A stretch of DNA of 64,000 nt from JAPUEK01 sp963815355 (GTDB lineage Bacteria; Pseudomonadota; Alphaproteobacteria; Rhodobacterales; Rhodobacteraceae): assembly GCA_963815355.1 (NCBI GenBank), contig CAWFGJ010000013.1, forward strand, positions 682,001 to 746,000, in the 5' to 3' direction. Both the position numbers and the translations under genes were made by a program. The notes under the pieces are model-generated. The model did no database searches. It saw nothing but the letters and a program-made list of their open reading frames with translations, and had not been told where the DNA came from. Below, piece by piece: positions 35,048 through 43,451 of the stretch. The first letter of the stretch is position 1. Every line of letters starts with the position of its first letter.

Positions 35048-35076
35048 TTGTCTTCCCCCGTTGAAACCTGTGCTAC
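35048..35076 (+). promoter_or_regulatory. Possible promoter of mlaA-mlaC
   Basis: TTGTCT (35048-35053) and TGCTAC (35071-35076) are 17 bp apart, 28 bases before the mlaA start. The -10 is poor, so this is a weak candidate. Confidence 0.3.
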
Positions 35077-35103
35077 CAAAGGCGTCGGACCGAAACTAGA
35101 AAA

Positions 35104-35883
35104 ATGATCCTTACGATTCCATCTCTTTCCAGCCGCGAGGAACGAAAAATCCGCAGTCCTTTCCTTTTTGTCGCGCTGACGGCGGCGGCTGTCGGGCTTG
35201 GCGGCTGCGCGGCCCCCGTATCCGACGGCATCAACGACCCGCATGAGGTCGAAAACCGCGCAAGCCACCGGTTCAACGTCGCTGTAGACCGCACCATCCT
35301 GCGCCCGGCGGCCACCGCAACACGGGCCGGTGACGGCGTGGTCGGGCGCGGCATTGCCAATTTCGCCGACAACCTCGACGGCCCGCGCGATGTGGTGAAC
35401 AGCCTGCTGCAATTCAGGTTGGGCAAGGCCACCGAAAACACCCTGCGCTTTGCGATCAATACAACGATCGGGCTTGGCGGGCTGTTTGATCCGGCGACGG
35501 CGGCAGGCGTGCCCGGCAAGCAAACCGACTTTGGCGAGACGCTCTATGTCTGGGGCGTCGGCGAAGGCGCCTATCTTGAGGTGCCGCTGGTCGGCCCATC
35601 AACCCAACGCGACACGCTTGGTGATGTGGTGGACATCTTCATCGACCCGATGCGCCTGCTCTTGCCCAAACCTGAAAGCACCGTCGGCTCGGTTGCGAAA
35701 CTTGCTGCAAAGATTGGTGATCGCGGCCGCTATTCAACTACGGTCGATTCCATCCTATATGACAGTGCAGACAGCTACGCTCAGGCACGCCTGCTCTACT
35801 TGCAGAACCGCCGGTATCAGCTTGGACAGACCACAGACGAAGGCAGCTTCGTCGACCCCTACGAGGATCCTTATGGACAATGA
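35104..35883 (+). CDS. mlaA: Outer-membrane lipid-asymmetry lipoprotein MlaA (VacJ)
   Basis: A 259-residue lipoprotein. A signal sequence ending GLGGC gives the acylated Cys near residue 35; the mature protein begins with a charged linker and carries the MlaA core (NDPHEVENRASHRFN, FRLGKATENTLRFAINTTIGLGGLFD and the GVGEGAYLEVPLVGPSTQRD block). MlaA removes mislocalised phospholipids from the outer leaflet of the outer membrane and passes them to MlaC, encoded next with an 11-base overlap. The MlaDEFB importer is not in the window. The N-terminus has a longer charged region than usual before the hydrophobic stretch. Confidence 0.95.
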   Translation: MILTIPSLSSREERKIRSPFLFVALTAAAVGLGGCAAPVSDGINDPHEVENRASHRFNVAVDRTILRPAATATRAGDGVVGRGIANFADNLDGPRDVVNSLLQFRLGKATENTLRFAINTTIGLGGLFDPATAAGVPGKQTDFGETLYVWGVGEGAYLEVPLVGPSTQRDTLGDVVDIFIDPMRLLLPKPESTVGSVAKLAAKIGDRGRYSTTVDSILYDSADSYAQARLLYLQNRRYQLGQTTDEGSFVDPYEDPYGQ

Positions 35884-36484
35884 CCTGACCCAAATGTCCC
35901 GCCGCCGCTTTGCGGCCGGGTTTGCGCTTGGCTCGGTGGCGCTGGCACTGCCGCTTCCGGCGATGGCGCTGGATGTCGAAGATGCCCGCGACCTGATTGG
36001 CCGCGCCATTGGCGAGATCAACGCGGTGATCAGTTCCGGCAAAGGCGAATCCGCCATGCTTGGCGACTTTGAACGCATCTTTGTGAAATACGCCGATGTC
36101 GCCGTGATCGCGCGCTCTGCTTTGGGCGTCGCGGCCAAACAGGCCAGCAAGGCGCAGATGGCCTCCTTCACCAAAGCGTTCCAGGGCTACATCAGCCGCA
36201 AATATGGCCGCCGCTTCCGAGAATTCATCGGCGGCAGCATAGAGGTCACCGACGCCCGCCCGCTGAAATCGTATTTTGAGGTGGTCTCCGTCGCCCACCT
36301 GAAGGGCGAAGCGCCGTTCGACCTGCGCTGGCATGTCTCCGACAAGTCCGGCAAGAACCAGTTCTTCAACATCATCATCGAGGGTGTGAACATGCTCGCC
36401 TCCGAGCGGGCCGAAATCGGCGCGATGCTGGACAAACGCAAGGGCAACCTCGACGCCTTGATCGACGATCTGAAGAAGACCTGA
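35873..36484 (+). CDS. mlaC: Periplasmic phospholipid-carrier MlaC
   Basis: A 203-residue periplasmic protein of the MlaC (toluene-tolerance Ttg2) family, which carries phospholipid between the outer membrane and the inner-membrane importer. The core is recognised from FVKYADVAVIARSALG, YISRKYGRRFREFIGG and SDKSGKNQFFNIIIEGVNML. The start at 35873 follows GAGGATCC. The N-terminus reads MDNDLTQMSRRRFAAGF ahead of a hydrophobic stretch ending PAMALDV, which matches a twin-arginine signal (SRRRFAAG). An internal ATG at 35894 (MSRRRF) is an alternative start. It is translationally coupled to mlaA. Confidence 0.93.
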   Translation: MDNDLTQMSRRRFAAGFALGSVALALPLPAMALDVEDARDLIGRAIGEINAVISSGKGESAMLGDFERIFVKYADVAVIARSALGVAAKQASKAQMASFTKAFQGYISRKYGRRFREFIGGSIEVTDARPLKSYFEVVSVAHLKGEAPFDLRWHVSDKSGKNQFFNIIIEGVNMLASERAEIGAMLDKRKGNLDALIDDLKKT

Positions 36485-36514
36485 GGAAGATCAAAAGAAG
36501 ATCGAAAGAAGACG

Positions 36515-36991
36515 TCAGTCTTGGGCCATTAGGGGGGCAGCCCTGCCCCCTGTCGCCCGCAAAGCCTCCGCCGGGGCGATGCCCAACAGCAACCCGCGCG
36601 CGCCCGCATTGATCCAGACCCTCTCGGCCCCGCAGGCCACCGCCTCAAAGGCCGTCGGCACCGCCCGTTTCTGGCCAAAGGGCGAAATTCCCCCGACATG
36701 ATAACCGGTTAGCCGCTCTGCCTTGGCCGGCGGCATCATTTCCGCCGCCTTTCCGCCAAAGGCCGCCGCCACCCGCTTCATCGACAGGCTCCCATCCGAC
36801 GGGATCACACAACAAGCCGCCCGCCCGTCCACTTCAACCATCAGACATTTCAAGGTCACCCTGGGGTCCAACCCCAAGGCCAAAGCCGCCGCCAACCCGA
36901 TATGAACTGCATTGGAATCATACACATAGGGGTGCAACGTCACCTCCACCCCCGCCGCCTCCAAAGCCCTCAATCCCGGCGTTGACGCCAC
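36515..36991 (-). CDS. YbaK/ProX-type aminoacyl-tRNA deacylase
   Basis: A 158-residue trans-editing protein of the YbaK/EbsC family. It hydrolyses mischarged Cys-tRNA(Pro) or similar mischarged tRNAs. Conserved features include PYVYDSN near the N-terminus, the catalytic Lys in TLKCLMVEVDG (about residues 47-57), and the GYHVGGISPFGQ block (about 95-106). The frame begins with GTG at 36991, behind GAGGAGAGGGC, which supports it; no ATG lies near. The gene follows frmA on the same strand, with a 90-base gap that holds a GC-rich double hairpin. Confidence 0.9.
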   Translation of the reverse strand: MASTPGLRALEAAGVEVTLHPYVYDSNAVHIGLAAALALGLDPRVTLKCLMVEVDGRAACCVIPSDGSLSMKRVAAAFGGKAAEMMPPAKAERLTGYHVGGISPFGQKRAVPTAFEAVACGAERVWINAGARGLLLGIAPAEALRATGGRAAPLMAQD

Positions 36992-37033
36992 CGCCCTCTC
37001 CTCATTTTCTGTCTGGAAATATCCTCGGGGGGG

Positions 37034-37069
37034 ACGGCCGTAAGGCCGTGGGGGGGCAGACAGCCCCCC
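37034..37069 (-). terminator. G-rich double hairpin between frmA and ybaK
   Basis: Two stems sit in the gap: ACGGCC/GGCCGT (37034-37039 with 37044-37049, loop GTAA) and GGGGGGC/GCCCCCC (37051-37057 with 37063-37069). Reading leftward it follows the frmA stop, so it may end that transcript or separate it from ybaK. Such G-rich elements are familiar from intergenic regions of this order. Confidence 0.65.
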
Positions 37070-37081
37070 CTATCGCCCCGC

Positions 37082-38212
37082 TCAATACACCACGACGGCC
37101 CGGATCGACTTGCCCGCATGCATCAGATCAAAGCCCTCGTTGATCCGTTCCAGCGGCAGAACATGGGTGATCATGCTGTCAATCTCGATCTTGCCCTCCA
37201 TATACCAGTCGACGATCTTCGGCACATCCGTCCGCCCCCGCGCCCCCCCAAAGGCCGTGCCTTTCCAGACCCGCCCAGTCACCAACTGGAACGGCCGCGT
37301 CTCGATCACGGCACCTGCTGGCGCCACGCCGATGATGATGCTCTGCCCCCAGCCCCGGTGGGTGCACTCCAGCGCGTCGCGCATCACCTTCACATTGCCA
37401 GTGCAGTCAAAGGAGTAATCCGCCCCGCCAATCTTGTCGAAAGGCGTTTTTGTAAGATCGACAATGGCTTGCACGACCGAACCCTCGATCTCTTTGGGGT
37501 TGATGAAGTGGGTCATCCCGAACTTCTCGCCCCATTCCTTCTTGTCGTTGTTCAGGTCGACACCGATGATCATGGCGGCCCCGGCCATCTTCAGCCCCTG
37601 GATGACGTTCAGCCCGATCCCGCCCAGACCAAAGACCACCGCCGTCGCGCCGATCTCTACCTGAGCCGTGTTAAGCACCGCCCCGATCCCGGTCGTAACA
37701 CCGCAACCGATGTAGCAAATCTTGTCAAACGGCGCGTCTTCCCGCACCTTGGCCAGCGCGATTTCCGGCACGACCGTGTGGTTGGCGAAGGTCGAACAGC
37801 CCATGTAGTGGTGAATCGGGGTGCCATCGAGCATCGAAAACCGCGTCGTCCCATCGGGCATCAGCCCTTGGCCCTGCGTGGTGCGGATCGCCGTGCACAG
37901 GTTGGTCTTGCGCGACAGGCACGAGGGGCACTCACGACATTCCGGCGTGTAAAGCGGGATCACATGATCACCGACCTTCAGTGATTTCACCCCCGGCCCG
38001 ACGGCAATAACGACGCCCGCCCCTTCATGGCCCAGAATCGCCGGAAACAGCCCCTCAGGGTCGGCGCCTGACAAGGTAAATTCGTCCGTATGGCAAATCC
38101 CGGTGGCTTTGATTTCAACCAAGACCTCCCCTTCTTTGGGATCGGCGAGGTTGACCTCCATGATTTCAAGCGGTTTTCCGGCGGCGAGTGCGACGGCGGC
38201 GCGGGTACGCAT
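37082..38212 (-). CDS. frmA: S-(hydroxymethyl)glutathione dehydrogenase / class III alcohol dehydrogenase
   Basis: A 376-residue zinc alcohol dehydrogenase of class III. Zinc ligands lie in GICHTDEF, GHEGAGVV and the structural four-Cys loop CRECPSCLSRKTNLC; the NAD-binding glycine motif is VVFGLGGIGLN (about residues 193-203). It oxidises S-(hydroxymethyl)glutathione, the adduct of formaldehyde and glutathione, to S-formylglutathione and also reduces S-nitrosoglutathione. No formylglutathione hydrolase or synthase is adjacent. A ribosome site GGGGAAGGA lies just before the ATG. It is divergent from the I78 genes, with a perfect AGCTTAAGCT palindrome between them. Confidence 0.97.
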   Translation of the reverse strand: MRTRAAVALAAGKPLEIMEVNLADPKEGEVLVEIKATGICHTDEFTLSGADPEGLFPAILGHEGAGVVIAVGPGVKSLKVGDHVIPLYTPECRECPSCLSRKTNLCTAIRTTQGQGLMPDGTTRFSMLDGTPIHHYMGCSTFANHTVVPEIALAKVREDAPFDKICYIGCGVTTGIGAVLNTAQVEIGATAVVFGLGGIGLNVIQGLKMAGAAMIIGVDLNNDKKEWGEKFGMTHFINPKEIEGSVVQAIVDLTKTPFDKIGGADYSFDCTGNVKVMRDALECTHRGWGQSIIIGVAPAGAVIETRPFQLVTGRVWKGTAFGGARGRTDVPKIVDWYMEGKIEIDSMITHVLPLERINEGFDLMHAGKSIRAVVVY

Positions 38213-38236
38213 GGCAAATCCTTCCCCTGTTGTTCG

Positions 38237-38246
38237 AGCTTAAGCT
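38237..38246. promoter_or_regulatory. 10-bp palindrome in the frmA/I78 divergent region
   Basis: The perfect palindrome AGCTTAAGCT lies 25 bases upstream of the frmA ATG and 43 bases upstream of the first I78 gene. It could be an operator shared by the divergent promoters, but a single 10-bp palindrome is weak evidence. Confidence 0.25.
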
Positions 38247-38288
38247 GTGCCAAGAAAGGGCTGAATGCAACGCGGGAAACGACGTTCT

Positions 38289-38618
38289 ATGACGACTAAA
38301 GCCCCTTCTGTCGCCCTCGTTCTGCTGATAACGGCGCTTTCCGCCTGCACACATGCAGACAGTCCGGCGCCCCCCCCTGCCTATGATCCCACCATCGACG
38401 TGACACCGGGCTGGAACGAAAAAGAGCCCGACACCTGCCATGCCTCGGAATATGGTCACCTGTTGGGCAAGCCCGCGTCGATCCTGCCCCATATCGGGCT
38501 GTCTCGCGACTACCGCATCATCAGTCCGGGGTCGATCGTCACGCAAGAATACAACGCCGCGCGCATCGATATCACCACCGATGACCAAGGGCTGATCGTG
38601 CAGATGAGCTGTGGCTGA
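38289..38618 (+). CDS. I78-family protease-inhibitor lipoprotein, copy 1
   Basis: A 109-residue lipoprotein. The signal sequence ends in the lipobox LSAC at about residue 19, and the C-terminal 60 residues match the peptidase inhibitor I78 fold: DTC, then LLGKPASILP, RIISPGSIVTQEY, ARIDI and the terminal MSCG. The two Cys residues (in DTC and CG) probably form the fold's disulfide. An upstream ATG at 38265 is also in frame and has its own AAAGGG; the choice of 38289 is not certain. It is the first of three tandem paralogues and the most diverged one: the CG of the first motif is CH here. I78 proteins bind serine proteases such as elastase. Confidence 0.82.
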   Translation: MTTKAPSVALVLLITALSACTHADSPAPPPAYDPTIDVTPGWNEKEPDTCHASEYGHLLGKPASILPHIGLSRDYRIISPGSIVTQEYNAARIDITTDDQGLIVQMSCG

Positions 38619-38619
38619 C

Positions 38620-38949
38620 ATGCGCCGCCGCCTCCGTCCAGCCCCCCGCACGTCAGGCGCTGGCCTTATCGCGTTGTTTTGCGTGCTTTCGCTGGCTGGA
38701 TGCCTCGACCATGGCCGCCTGCGCGTGGGGCCCGTGGACAAGATGATCCCGCCGCAACCCGACACCTGCGGCCTTGCAGACTTGCCCGATTTGCGCGGGC
38801 AGGAAATGGCCGAACTCGCCGATTTCGACCTGAAAGGCCCGCTTCGCGTGCTATGGCCGGGTCAGGAGGTTACGAATGAACTCCAACCCAACCGGATAAA
38901 TGCCGAGGTGGATGTTCAAAGCAATATCCTCCGCTTGTTCTGCGGCTGA
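38620..38949 (+). CDS. I78-family protease-inhibitor lipoprotein, copy 2
   Basis: A 109-residue lipoprotein. The signal has an Arg-rich start (MRRRLRP) and lipobox LAGC near residue 28. The I78 core is visible as DTCGLADLPDLRGQ, RVLWPGQEVTNEL, RINAEVD and RLFCG. The start ATG at 38620 lies one base after the stop of copy 1, so the two are coupled; a GTG at 38611 is in frame but would overlap copy 1. The RPG motif of the canonical binding loop is WPG here, so inhibitory preference may differ from copy 3. Confidence 0.82.
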   Translation: MRRRLRPAPRTSGAGLIALFCVLSLAGCLDHGRLRVGPVDKMIPPQPDTCGLADLPDLRGQEMAELADFDLKGPLRVLWPGQEVTNELQPNRINAEVDVQSNILRLFCG

Positions 38950-38970
38950 CCCCTGCCCAAGGATCACACC

Positions 38971-39237
38971 ATGCGCCTTTTCCTGCTCGCCCTGCCCTTG
39001 CTGCTCGCTGCCTGTATTGAACCGCCCGCCGATCCGGTACCGGATGGCCAAACCTGTGGGGCCGAGGCGCTACAGGGGCTTGTTGGTCAAGACGCCGCCG
39101 TGCTTCAAACCATGCGTTTTGGCACGACCACGCGCATCATCCGCCCCGGTATGGCGGTCACGATGGACTATAGCCCAACACGGCTAAACATCAGCATCAA
39201 CGACCGCGAACGCATTATCCGCGTCACCTGCGGCTAG
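38971..39237 (+). CDS. I78-family protease-inhibitor lipoprotein, copy 3 (canonical)
   Basis: An 88-residue lipoprotein with lipobox LLAAC (Cys at about residue 15) and the clearest I78 domain: QTCGAEALQGLVGQ, RIIRPGMAVTMDY, TRLNISIND and IIRVTCG. It is the shortest copy and best fits characterised family members such as the Aspergillus elastase inhibitor. The ribosome site AAGGA precedes the ATG. The gene ends at a strong bidirectional terminator. The three copies are consecutive on one strand with short gaps (1 and 21 bases) and look like one operon. Confidence 0.85.
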   Translation: MRLFLLALPLLLAACIEPPADPVPDGQTCGAEALQGLVGQDAAVLQTMRFGTTTRIIRPGMAVTMDYSPTRLNISINDRERIIRVTCG

Positions 39238-39248
39238 CCCAAAAAAAA

Positions 39249-39270
39249 GCCCCCGGATTGCTCCGGGGGC
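39249..39270. terminator. Bidirectional terminator between I78 copy 3 and cytochrome c'
   Basis: A perfect 9-bp stem (GCCCCCGGA, 39249-39257 with 39262-39270), loop TTGC, is flanked by eight A on the left and CTTTTT on the right, so it works as an intrinsic terminator for transcription from either side. Confidence 0.92.
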
Positions 39271-39291
39271 CTTTTTCACAAACGATAGCAA

Positions 39292-39726
39292 TCACATGCG
39301 ATAGGTCGTGTGGCAGGCTTTGCAGGCCCCGCCGACAACCGCCATGCCCGCGCCAAGCGTCTCGACGCTGCTGGTGTCCAACGCGGCGGACGCATCTGCC
39401 AAGCCTTTGGCCTTCAGAACGAAATCGTCCCATCCGGTCCAGATCTCGGCCTTAGCTTCCGAACCGGGATCTTCGGCATTGGTTTCAAACTTGGCTACAA
39501 TCTCGGCCGACCCTGCGACAAGGGCGGCTTTTGCGGCTTCGGCTGCGGCGGCATCATAGGCCATTTTGCCGGCCGCCATGCCGCCTAGCGTCTTGGCGGC
39601 ACCACCAAAGGATTTCATCAGGTCTTGCCGTGCAATGACCGAGGGGTCCGTCGCTTCGGTTTCGGCAAAGGCGACGCCGGCACACAGGACGAGTCCGGCC
39701 ACAAGGGTTTTGGTCAAGTTCTTCAA
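39292..39726 (-). CDS. Cytochrome c' / c556-type haem protein, TTG start
   Basis: A 144-residue periplasmic cytochrome. A signal peptide (about 1-21, ending AFAET) precedes a four-helix-bundle sequence with the haem motif CKACH (residues 135-139) at the C-terminus, the position typical of the cytochrome c' class. RQDLMKSFGG near residue 34 includes a Met that could be an axial ligand in c556-type members. The family acts in electron transfer or nitric oxide binding. Initiation is at TTG (39726) with GGGAG 7 bases upstream; no ATG is available in the frame before the signal peptide. It is convergent with the I78 genes. Confidence 0.92.
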   Translation of the reverse strand: MKNLTKTLVAGLVLCAGVAFAETEATDPSVIARQDLMKSFGGAAKTLGGMAAGKMAYDAAAAEAAKAALVAGSAEIVAKFETNAEDPGSEAKAEIWTGWDDFVLKAKGLADASAALDTSSVETLGAGMAVVGGACKACHTTYRM

Positions 39727-39826
39727 GTTCTGGCTCCCACGCTGAAAATTGATTGGTCAAGGTAAGCACGCCAAAGCGAATGCGGCTACGACTAATGGCG
39801 GCACGGCCGCATGGCTCACGGAAATG

Positions 39827-41098
39827 TCATTGCGCCAACGCCTCAAGGATCGCCAAGGACGGATAGCCATCGGGCACCAAGCCCCGCGCCTTTTGAAACG
39901 CTTTCACGGCGGCAATGGTCTTGGGGCCCATCTTGCTGTCGATGCCGCCGGTGTCGAATCCCGCCGCCGTCAATCCGCGCTGAAGGGTGATCCTTTCCTC
40001 AAAGCTAAGCGCGCGCAGATCGCGCGGCCAGTCGGCGGCGATCGACGGGCCACCGCCGATCCGGTCGGCCAGATGACCCACGGCAATCACATAGGCATCG
40101 GCGGTGTTATAGCGCTCAATCACATGAAAATTATGGAAAATCAGAAAGGCCGCCCCGCGCGCGCCCCCTGGCAGCAGAACAGACGCCGCGCCGTGGTCCG
40201 GCAAATCGCCGCCGCTTGCCAAGCGCAGTCCCATCGCCTGCCACTCCGCCACGGGCTTTTCCACCCGCTCGCCCGACAGATCATAGTCAAAGCCACCCGG
40301 TAAAGCGACCTCAACGCCCCAAGGCGCGCCATTTTGCCAGCCAAATCCCGCCAGATAGGCCGCCGTCGAGGCCAAGGCATCCGTCGGATCGTCTCCCCAG
40401 ATATCGCGCTTGCCATCGCCCGTGAAATCCACGGCATGTGCAAGGAAGGAGGAGGGCATGAACTGCGTATGCCCCATCGCGCCGGCCCAACTGCCGCGCA
40501 TCGCAGCGGGCGCCACATCGCCTTTTTGCAGAATGCGCAAAGCGGCCATCAACTCGGCCTCAAAAAACGCGCCGCGCCGCCCGTCATAGGCAAGCGTCGC
40601 CAAGGCCTCGACCGTGTTCGTGTCACCGCGCACCGCGCCATAGGCGCTCTCAAGACCCCAAATCGCCGCGACAACCTTGCGATCAACACCGTAGGCGGCC
40701 TCAATCTGGGCCAACACGTCGGCCCGTGCCGCTACGGATTTCTTGCCGTTGGCGATACGATCATCCGAAACGGCCTTGTCCAGATATTCCCAAATGGTCT
40801 TGGTGAACTCATTCTGGTGGCGATCCTTGCGGACGACATCTGGTAGGTAGTGCAACCCCGTCATCGCAGAGGCATAGGTGGCAGAAGAGACGCCCCCCGC
40901 CAAAGCTCTGCCCCGAAAGGTCGCCAACCATTCCTGAAATCCGGTTTCGGTTCCTGATCCTTCGCTCAACACCGCTTCTCCAATTACCGGGGCATCAGGC
41001 ACTTGCTGCGCGCTGGCGGCGCTCACAAACGGACCAGCGATTGCAAGCCACGCAATCAGGCCCATCACGAAAGTTGCTCGCATCGCGCGCCCCGACAC
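39827..41098 (-). CDS. MltB-type lytic murein transglycosylase with peptidoglycan-binding domain
   Basis: A 423-residue exported enzyme that cleaves peptidoglycan to 1,6-anhydromuropeptides. A signal peptide (about 7-30) is followed by the SLT_2 domain, with the catalytic Glu150 in IWGLESAYG, the FEAELMAALRIL and MGHTQFMPSSF blocks, and a C-terminal peptidoglycan-binding domain (about residues 365-423, ending AILEALAQ). It starts only 3 bases after the rnr stop, so it is in one transcript with rnr. GTG at 41098 has the better-placed AAGAGG; an in-frame ATG at 41083 gives a slightly shorter signal peptide. Confidence 0.9.
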   Translation of the reverse strand: MSGRAMRATFVMGLIAWLAIAGPFVSAASAQQVPDAPVIGEAVLSEGSGTETGFQEWLATFRGRALAGGVSSATYASAMTGLHYLPDVVRKDRHQNEFTKTIWEYLDKAVSDDRIANGKKSVAARADVLAQIEAAYGVDRKVVAAIWGLESAYGAVRGDTNTVEALATLAYDGRRGAFFEAELMAALRILQKGDVAPAAMRGSWAGAMGHTQFMPSSFLAHAVDFTGDGKRDIWGDDPTDALASTAAYLAGFGWQNGAPWGVEVALPGGFDYDLSGERVEKPVAEWQAMGLRLASGGDLPDHGAASVLLPGGARGAAFLIFHNFHVIERYNTADAYVIAVGHLADRIGGGPSIAADWPRDLRALSFEERITLQRGLTAAGFDTGGIDSKMGPKTIAAVKAFQKARGLVPDGYPSLAILEALAQ

Positions 41099-41100
41099 CG

Positions 41101-43347
41101 CTATCGCCTCTTGCGAACGATCTTGCGCTTGACCGCTTCGACCTTTGCCGCACCGGCCCGCCGTCGCACCGGCTTGCCCCGGCCCCCGCCGCCAGTGGGA
41201 AGCGTGCGCCCGTCCACTTCCAGCAGATCAAGCGTTAGCCCGCCCGTGACCGGAATGGCTTCCGCCAGCCGCACCAACACCCGCTGCCCGATCGCCAGCG
41301 TGACGCCGGTGTCAGAGCCGGTCAAGGTCTGGCTCCCCTCGTCGAAATGGAAGAACTCCCGGCCGATGGCCCGAATGGGGATCAACCCATCCGCACCCGT
41401 CTCATCCAGTTTGATGAACAAGCCGAACCGCTGGACGCCCGAGATGCGCCCGGTGAATTCTCCCCCGACCCGATCCGCGAGGAAGGCCGCAAGGTAGCGG
41501 TCGTTGGTGTCCCGTTCGGCCATCATGCTGCGCCGTTCGGTGTCCGAGATCAGCTTGGCCGTCTCATCCAGATTTTCCACGTCCCAACTCGACAGCCCAT
41601 CATCGCCCCAGCCATGCCCTGCAATCAGCGCCCGGTGCACAATCAAATCCGAGTATCGCCGGATGGGCGAGGTGAAATGCGCATAGTTGCGCAGCGCCAA
41701 GCCAAAATGCCCAAAGTTTTCCGCATGATAATAAGCCTGCGTCATGCTGCGCAGGGTGGAAATGTTCATCAACTCGTCAAACTCAGTGCCCTGCGCCTGG
41801 GCGAGCAGGCGGTTGAGATGCGCGGTCTTCAACACCTGCCCCTTGGCCAGCGTAAACCCCGATGCCTCTGCGACCTCGCGCAGGCTTTCGAGCTTAAGTG
41901 GTGACGGTTCCTCATGCACCCGGAACAACAACGGGCGCTTCAGCCGGATCAGTTCTTCTGCCGCCGCGACATTGGCGAGGATCATATATTCCTCAATCAA
42001 CTTGTGTGCGTCGAACCGTTCTCGGAAGGACACGGACAAGACCTTGCCGTCCTCATCCAGCACGATCTTGCGTTCCGGCAGATCCAGATCCAGCGGTTGT
42101 CGCGCCACTTTGGCCCGCTTCAGCGCCTCATAAGCCGCGTAAAGCGGTTTCAGGATCGGCTCTAACAGAGGGGCGGTCACGGCATCAGGCGCGCCATCAA
42201 TGGCGGACTGCACCTGCGCATAATGTAAAGACCCCGCAGAGCGCATCAAACCGCGCACGAACCGATGGCTGACCTTGCGGCCCTCGGCATCAATCCGCAT
42301 TCGGACCGCAAGACAGGCCCGATCCACATGCTCGTGCAATGAGCACAAATCGCCTGACAAAACGTCGGGCAGCATTGGCACAACGCGGTCGGGGAAATAG
42401 GTCGAGTTGCCGCGCCGGCGTGCCTCACGATCAAGCGCCGATCCCGGGCGCACATAATGCGCGACATCCGCAATCGCGACCCAAAGGATGAACCCGCCCG
42501 GATTGCCCGGCTCTGTGTCAAACGCGGCGTGGACTGCGTCATCGCGGTCGCGGGCATCAATGGGGTCAATCGTGACCAAAGGCACCTGCCGCAGGTCTTC
42601 CCGCGCGCCCAGTGGCGCGGAAAGTGCCGAATCGGCTTCGGCCATCACCGCATCGGGGAACTGGTCAGGGATGCCATGCTGGTGAATGGCGATCAAGCTG
42701 ACCGCTTTGGCCCCCGACGGGTCACCCAGTCGCGCGGTAATGCGGGCCTGCGGCAAGCCAAGCTTACGGTTGCCCACGGCTTCAGCCTCGACCAACTCAC
42801 CGTCTTTGGCTCCCAACTGGTGATCTGCGGCGACGCGCCACTCTTTGTCTTGGCCCTTGTCGATGGGCATGATCCGCCCCCCCTCGGACCCAAGCCGAAA
42901 CACCCCCAGAACTTTGATCGGATTGGACCCAAGACGCCGGATCAGCCGCGCCTCATAGGCGTAATCCTGCCCGCCAACCGGGGCCAGCCGCGCCAGAATA
43001 CGCTCTCCTGCGCCCAAAGCCGGATCGCCTTTCTGCGGAACGATCAGGATGCGCGGCACGTCCTCGATCTCGGGCCCCATCTCCAATGGCCGGGCGAACA
43101 AATCGCCCGCCGCATCGGGTGCCAGAACCAGCAGTACCGACACGGGCGGCAAGGCGCCTGCCTCACGGAACCGGCGCGATGTTTTCTCGACCACGCCCTC
43201 TTGTTCCAGCTCTTTAAGCAGGCGTTTAAGGTCGATACGGGCATCGCCCTTGATCCCGAATGCCTTGGCAATGTCACGCTTGCCGTTAAGGAGCGGGTTC
43301 TCGGCGATCCACTGGCGGATCTGGTCTTTGGTGGGAAAAGGGTTCAT
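41101..43347 (-). CDS. rnr: Ribonuclease R
   Basis: A 748-residue 3'-5' exoribonuclease of the RNB (RNase II) family. A winged-helix N-terminal region is followed by cold-shock domains, the RNB domain with catalytic Asp residues (DARDRDDAVHAAFD near residue 260), HFTSPIRRYSDLIVHR, and an S1 domain near the C-terminus. The last 30 residues are Lys/Arg-rich (RRRAGAAKVEAVKRKIVRKRR type), as in other RNase R proteins, and help handle structured RNA. It functions in degradation of defective rRNA and mRNA. The transglycosylase gene is downstream on the same strand; alkB is upstream after 104 bases. Confidence 0.97.
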   Translation of the reverse strand: MNPFPTKDQIRQWIAENPLLNGKRDIAKAFGIKGDARIDLKRLLKELEQEGVVEKTSRRFREAGALPPVSVLLVLAPDAAGDLFARPLEMGPEIEDVPRILIVPQKGDPALGAGERILARLAPVGGQDYAYEARLIRRLGSNPIKVLGVFRLGSEGGRIMPIDKGQDKEWRVAADHQLGAKDGELVEAEAVGNRKLGLPQARITARLGDPSGAKAVSLIAIHQHGIPDQFPDAVMAEADSALSAPLGAREDLRQVPLVTIDPIDARDRDDAVHAAFDTEPGNPGGFILWVAIADVAHYVRPGSALDREARRRGNSTYFPDRVVPMLPDVLSGDLCSLHEHVDRACLAVRMRIDAEGRKVSHRFVRGLMRSAGSLHYAQVQSAIDGAPDAVTAPLLEPILKPLYAAYEALKRAKVARQPLDLDLPERKIVLDEDGKVLSVSFRERFDAHKLIEEYMILANVAAAEELIRLKRPLLFRVHEEPSPLKLESLREVAEASGFTLAKGQVLKTAHLNRLLAQAQGTEFDELMNISTLRSMTQAYYHAENFGHFGLALRNYAHFTSPIRRYSDLIVHRALIAGHGWGDDGLSSWDVENLDETAKLISDTERRSMMAERDTNDRYLAAFLADRVGGEFTGRISGVQRFGLFIKLDETGADGLIPIRAIGREFFHFDEGSQTLTGSDTGVTLAIGQRVLVRLAEAIPVTGGLTLDLLEVDGRTLPTGGGGRGKPVRRRAGAAKVEAVKRKIVRKRR

Positions 43348-43451
43348 CCCCGGCCCCTAGCACGAAGGGGGTCTCAAGAAAACCACCGTTACGGGGCAAG
43401 ACGCCTCCCGCGCGCGCAGATCACGATTTTTGGTGCCGATCCGGGCGAACT

